From contig BFEA01000112.1 in the NCBI GenBank assembly GCA_003427395.1, positions 1,302,874 to 1,323,113 on the forward strand: DNA of 20,240 nt, read 5' to 3'. Both the position numbers and the translations under genes were made by a program. This DNA comes from Chara braunii (Eukaryota > Streptophyta > Charophyceae > Charales > Characeae). This document shows positions 17,956 to 20,240 of this stretch, one piece after another. How positions within the stretch are numbered: the stretch's first letter is position 1; every line of letters starts with the position of its first letter. A model generated the notes under the pieces. That model saw only the letters and a list, made by a program, of their open reading frames with translations. It did not search any database and had not been told where the DNA came from.

Positions 17956-18150
17956 TGTTGCGCCTGACCTCCCTGTTTTGAGAAGACAGGACTCAACGCC
18001 TGGGCCTGAGGGCCCTTTTGCGGTTCACATGCCCTCATTTCTTTTCGGGGTCCGCTTCCACCCAAGGACCGGTCCTTCCTTTTTCCAAAAGTCCCGGTTC
18101 TACAAGAGCTAGCTGTAGGTAGTCCGCAATATCTTGAATGACCGGTCCCC

Positions 18151-18175
18151 CAATTCCCCCCCCCCCCCCCTCTAA
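18151..18175 (+). repeat. Poly(C) run
   Basis: A run of about 15 C on the plus strand. The stretch around it (17960-18560) holds no recognised gene. An A-rich tract with CACACACA at about 18415-18440 follows a GC-richer segment and could be the tail of an old retroposon, but no box A or box B was found upstream. Confidence 0.7.
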
Positions 18176-18568
18176 GAACCCACTTGCATCGTGGCCGCCC
18201 GCCGCCAAAAATACGACACCTTGACACAGACGCCGAGGCCCACTATACCGCAGCCTTAGGGCTGCAAACTATTAAACATAAAATTGTCATGCATAGCCCG
18301 ATTACAAGCAGGTGAGGCCCCCCACAAATAGAGTTGGGGAGCCAGCACCAGGCCTACCAGGGGAGGCTGCTCATGTCACCTTCCAGTTCCACTAGTAATC
18401 CGTGCACAGCCTTCAAAAAAAAAACACACACAAAAAAACAAATTTTCTCATCCACTCATGAAGGATTTAGCCTGTAAGGAAACATCGTGACTGGCACTAC
18501 GGAGACAGTGTGAGCGCAAGTGGCTGGTAGTCAAGAGAAGAGTAGTTAGCATAAGCAGGCTGCCGTCG

Positions 18569-18706
18569 TCCCCCGAATACAACGTAAGCTGATTATTTGG
18601 AGCAATTTCAGTTTTAGTACATCAATAATGACCGTATGTACGGTGATTTTGTAGCGATCTTAGTCTTAAGTACATCAATAACAACCGTACGTTGTTATTC
18701 GGGGGA
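18569..18706. repeat. Small inverted-repeat element (MITE-like, 138 bp)
   Basis: The left arm is TCCCCCGAATACAACGTA and the right end reads TACGTTGTTATTCGGGGGA, its complement with one extra base. Inside, TTAGTACATCAATAATGACCG and TTAAGTACATCAATAACAACCG form a direct repeat, and ACCGTATGTACGGT is a short hairpin. The size and arms fit a small foldback or MITE. Flanking target duplications are not evident (GTCG at left, AGAA at right), so the superfamily cannot be named. Confidence 0.6.
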
Positions 18707-19189
18707 AGAAGGTAGGAATCAAACTTGAACAGTATGCATGGTGATCTTTGCTCGCTGATTGTGATTCCTCCGAATATCCAAAGGTGAGTGGCGGGAACCC
18801 GTCTAGGAATTCCAAGCTTTCTTGAAGTTGGCCAGAGTGGGATTTTCTATCGGGATGCTGGACCCGGTTTTCCAGCAAAAGCCGAAGTTGGGTAATGGCC
18901 CCAGTACACACCGGGAAGAATTGTGCAGTCCTTCATCCTGAGCATAATCAATGTTATAATATATTTTGTTTTTCGGAAAAAGAAAGACGACTATTGAATG
19001 CATCCAAGCCCAAATATTTGGAGAGGAAGTCGTCGGACCTGCAAAGGCGGGGTCCCCTTAGCCACACGGGTTGGGCTCTTGATCTTCTCCCCCCCCCTTC
19101 GCCCCCCTTTTTTTAAACTGCAAAAAACAATCATATGTATGCAAGCCACGAAAGGGGTCGGTCGTCCCTCACAAAAAGATAGGGTGGAC

Positions 19190-19345
19190 CAATTGGCCTA
19201 GCTCAATTGGTACACCCATGAACTGATGAAAGAAGACGTGGTAGTACTCAACGTGTCGAGTATTACTCCAGACCAGGGTTGTGTGCGTGAATGATATGGC
19301 AATACTCTGGACATGTTCACAAACACAGACAAAACAGACTCCACA
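19190..19345 (+). mobile_element. tRNA-derived SINE, copy 3 (decayed)
   Basis: Box A TAGCTCAATTGG at 19199-19210 is followed by TACACCCATGAACT, as in the other two copies. The box B position holds a degenerate GTGTCGAGTATT, so the promoter is damaged. GAATGATATGGCAATACTC further on matches the TGATATCTCAATGTC part of copy 2. The right end is uncertain. Confidence 0.65.
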
Positions 19346-19778
19346 TCATGGAAGATGGGCGGGTGACCAGCTACAACGCTTTCATCATGCTCTTCCACTT
19401 CAGCACAACTTTTGTCTGCGTCTCTCGAAGTAGTTCAGGTTTAGCCAATTCCGATCGCGCAAGATGGGCTGTGGGTGGGTGCGGAAGCTTCCACACATGC
19501 AGTCCACTTTGCACACAAACAGTTGCAATCTGTCACAAGCCCAGTCCCAAAATACTGACAGCTCTACTCCCACGATGGGAGAGCGAGATTGTCAAAACAC
19601 AATCTACCGCAGGAAAGACTGACAATCACCGTGAATGGTCCCCAAAAAGAGTTTTCAACTTTTCACATAAGTTGGGCTGGAGATAGAGAACCAATTTTAA
19701 GACAGAAATGTGATGAACCCAGTTATGCGGATCTCACAAATTATCAGTACGCATGTCTTCATCAAACTGCCAATGTAG

Positions 19779-20114
19779 ACTCAAAGTGGGGAAACAGCAA
19801 ATAAGAGGAAAATAGACAAGGATAGGAGAAGAAGTAGAGGAGGGGACAAAGCGTCAATAATAATCAACGCTGGCAATCTTTCCGACCCTTCCAATCCCCC
19901 TGCGTCCTCTGGGTCTCTCCCACCAAACTCACCACCTCGGCACTCAACCGAACCCGTAATGATGCCTCTGATGAAGTCTCGTGCTGCAGTCTTCCAACAA
20001 CAGTCCAGCCCAACCTCCAGCACAAAGAAGACGAGAGCTATGGAGGCTGGCGCACAAGCCAGAACTGCCAGTCTCATCAAGCTTGCCACCGCCTCATCAT
20101 CACCAGTGCACCAG
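19779..20114 (+). CDS. Candidate exon, Ser/Pro-rich protein, partial
   Basis: A plus-strand frame is open for 112 codons after a TAG at 19776-19778 and ends with CAG before GTATGT, a good plant splice-donor match at 20115. The first ATG in frame is at 19959 (a second follows at once), giving at least 52 codons, but an upstream splice acceptor could also start it. The peptide begins with a basic run (KRKIDKDRRRSRGGDK), then a Ser/Pro-rich stretch (SDPSNPPASSG, LPPNSPPRHS), QQQSSPTSSTKKTR and a small Ala/Ser-rich end. It looks like a disordered N-terminal region, without a recognised domain. The minus strand is also open here (20155 to 19781) without an ATG start, so coding and strand are both uncertain. 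The rest of the gene would lie beyond the (CT)n tract. Confidence 0.35.
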
Positions 20115-20174
20115 GTATGTTCGGTAAGCCTTTCACCTCTCCTCCTCCTCCTCACAGGTCTTGATCACCCTCAG

Positions 20175-20240
<66 letters not shown>
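20175..20240 (+). repeat. (CT)n microsatellite at window edge
   Basis: An uninterrupted CT dinucleotide run reaches the end of the window. It would fall inside the first intron if the candidate exon at 19779-20114 is real. Pyrimidine-rich tracts are common in leaders and first introns of plant genes. Confidence 0.97.

Noticed and set aside
17865-18227. 120-codon minus-strand frame
   Set aside because: It spans a poly(C) run coding a Gly run and the diverged direct repeat; no motif supports coding.
18412-18445. A-rich tract as the tail of a retroposon
   Set aside because: Upstream sequence has no pol III boxes or LINE-like motif and no target duplication was found.
19781-20155. Minus-strand frame of 124 codons opposite the candidate exon
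   Set aside because: It begins without ATG and its hydrophobic Leu run is the complement of a purine-rich stretch. The plus-strand frame has the better splice signal, though this is not settled.

Overview
The window looks like intergenic nuclear DNA of a land plant, probably a flowering plant. This is an inference from the element types: a LINE reverse transcriptase with a plant-type C-terminal zinc knuckle, tRNA-derived SINEs, a hAT-type MITE with CGAGC-rich subterminal regions, a CACTA-like element, and long GA/CT microsatellites. No complete protein-coding gene, rRNA or functional tRNA could be recognised. Most open frames are short, run through repeats and lack conserved motifs.

Layout. 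Positions 1-2540 are a mosaic of one repeat family: about eight copies of a ~45-bp core in both orientations, with longer duplicated blocks around them. A small element full of GTAAGG/CCTTAC motifs and ending in a CACTA-like terminus follows (about 2566-2866). On the minus strand, 6580 down to 3222, lies a 5'-truncated, decayed LINE. Its reverse transcriptase, connecting region and zinc knuckle are recognisable but carry stops, at least two frameshifts and a mutated catalytic motif. This LINE is interrupted at about 3609-4167 by two 220-240 bp direct repeats that each contain tRNA-like box A and box B sequences.

From 7562 to 8540 there is a diverged satellite with a period of about 81 bp, in inverted and then direct orientation. 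From 8650 to 15750 the sequence is AT-rich and mostly featureless, with short tandem duplications (9616-9866), a GC-rich patch and possible tRNA-like remnant (12180-12530), and a strongly G-poor stretch (about 14580-15190). A clean hAT-type MITE with an 8-bp target duplication sits at 15766-16122. Three dispersed copies of one tRNA-derived SINE are at about 6983, 17116 and 19190.

Long (GA)n tracts are at 17353-17552, a small inverted-repeat element at 18569-18706, and a (CT)n tract at 20175-20240. The best coding candidate is a Ser/Pro-rich open frame on the plus strand (19779-20114) that runs into a GTATGT splice-donor-like site, which suggests an exon whose gene continues beyond the window.

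The window therefore reads as nested and clustered transposable elements, probably upstream of or beside a gene on the right. No operon-like or cooperating gene set is present. The most unusual structures are the tRNA-like direct-repeat pair inside the LINE, the bidirectional core-repeat mosaic at the left end, and the frame-preserving satellite.
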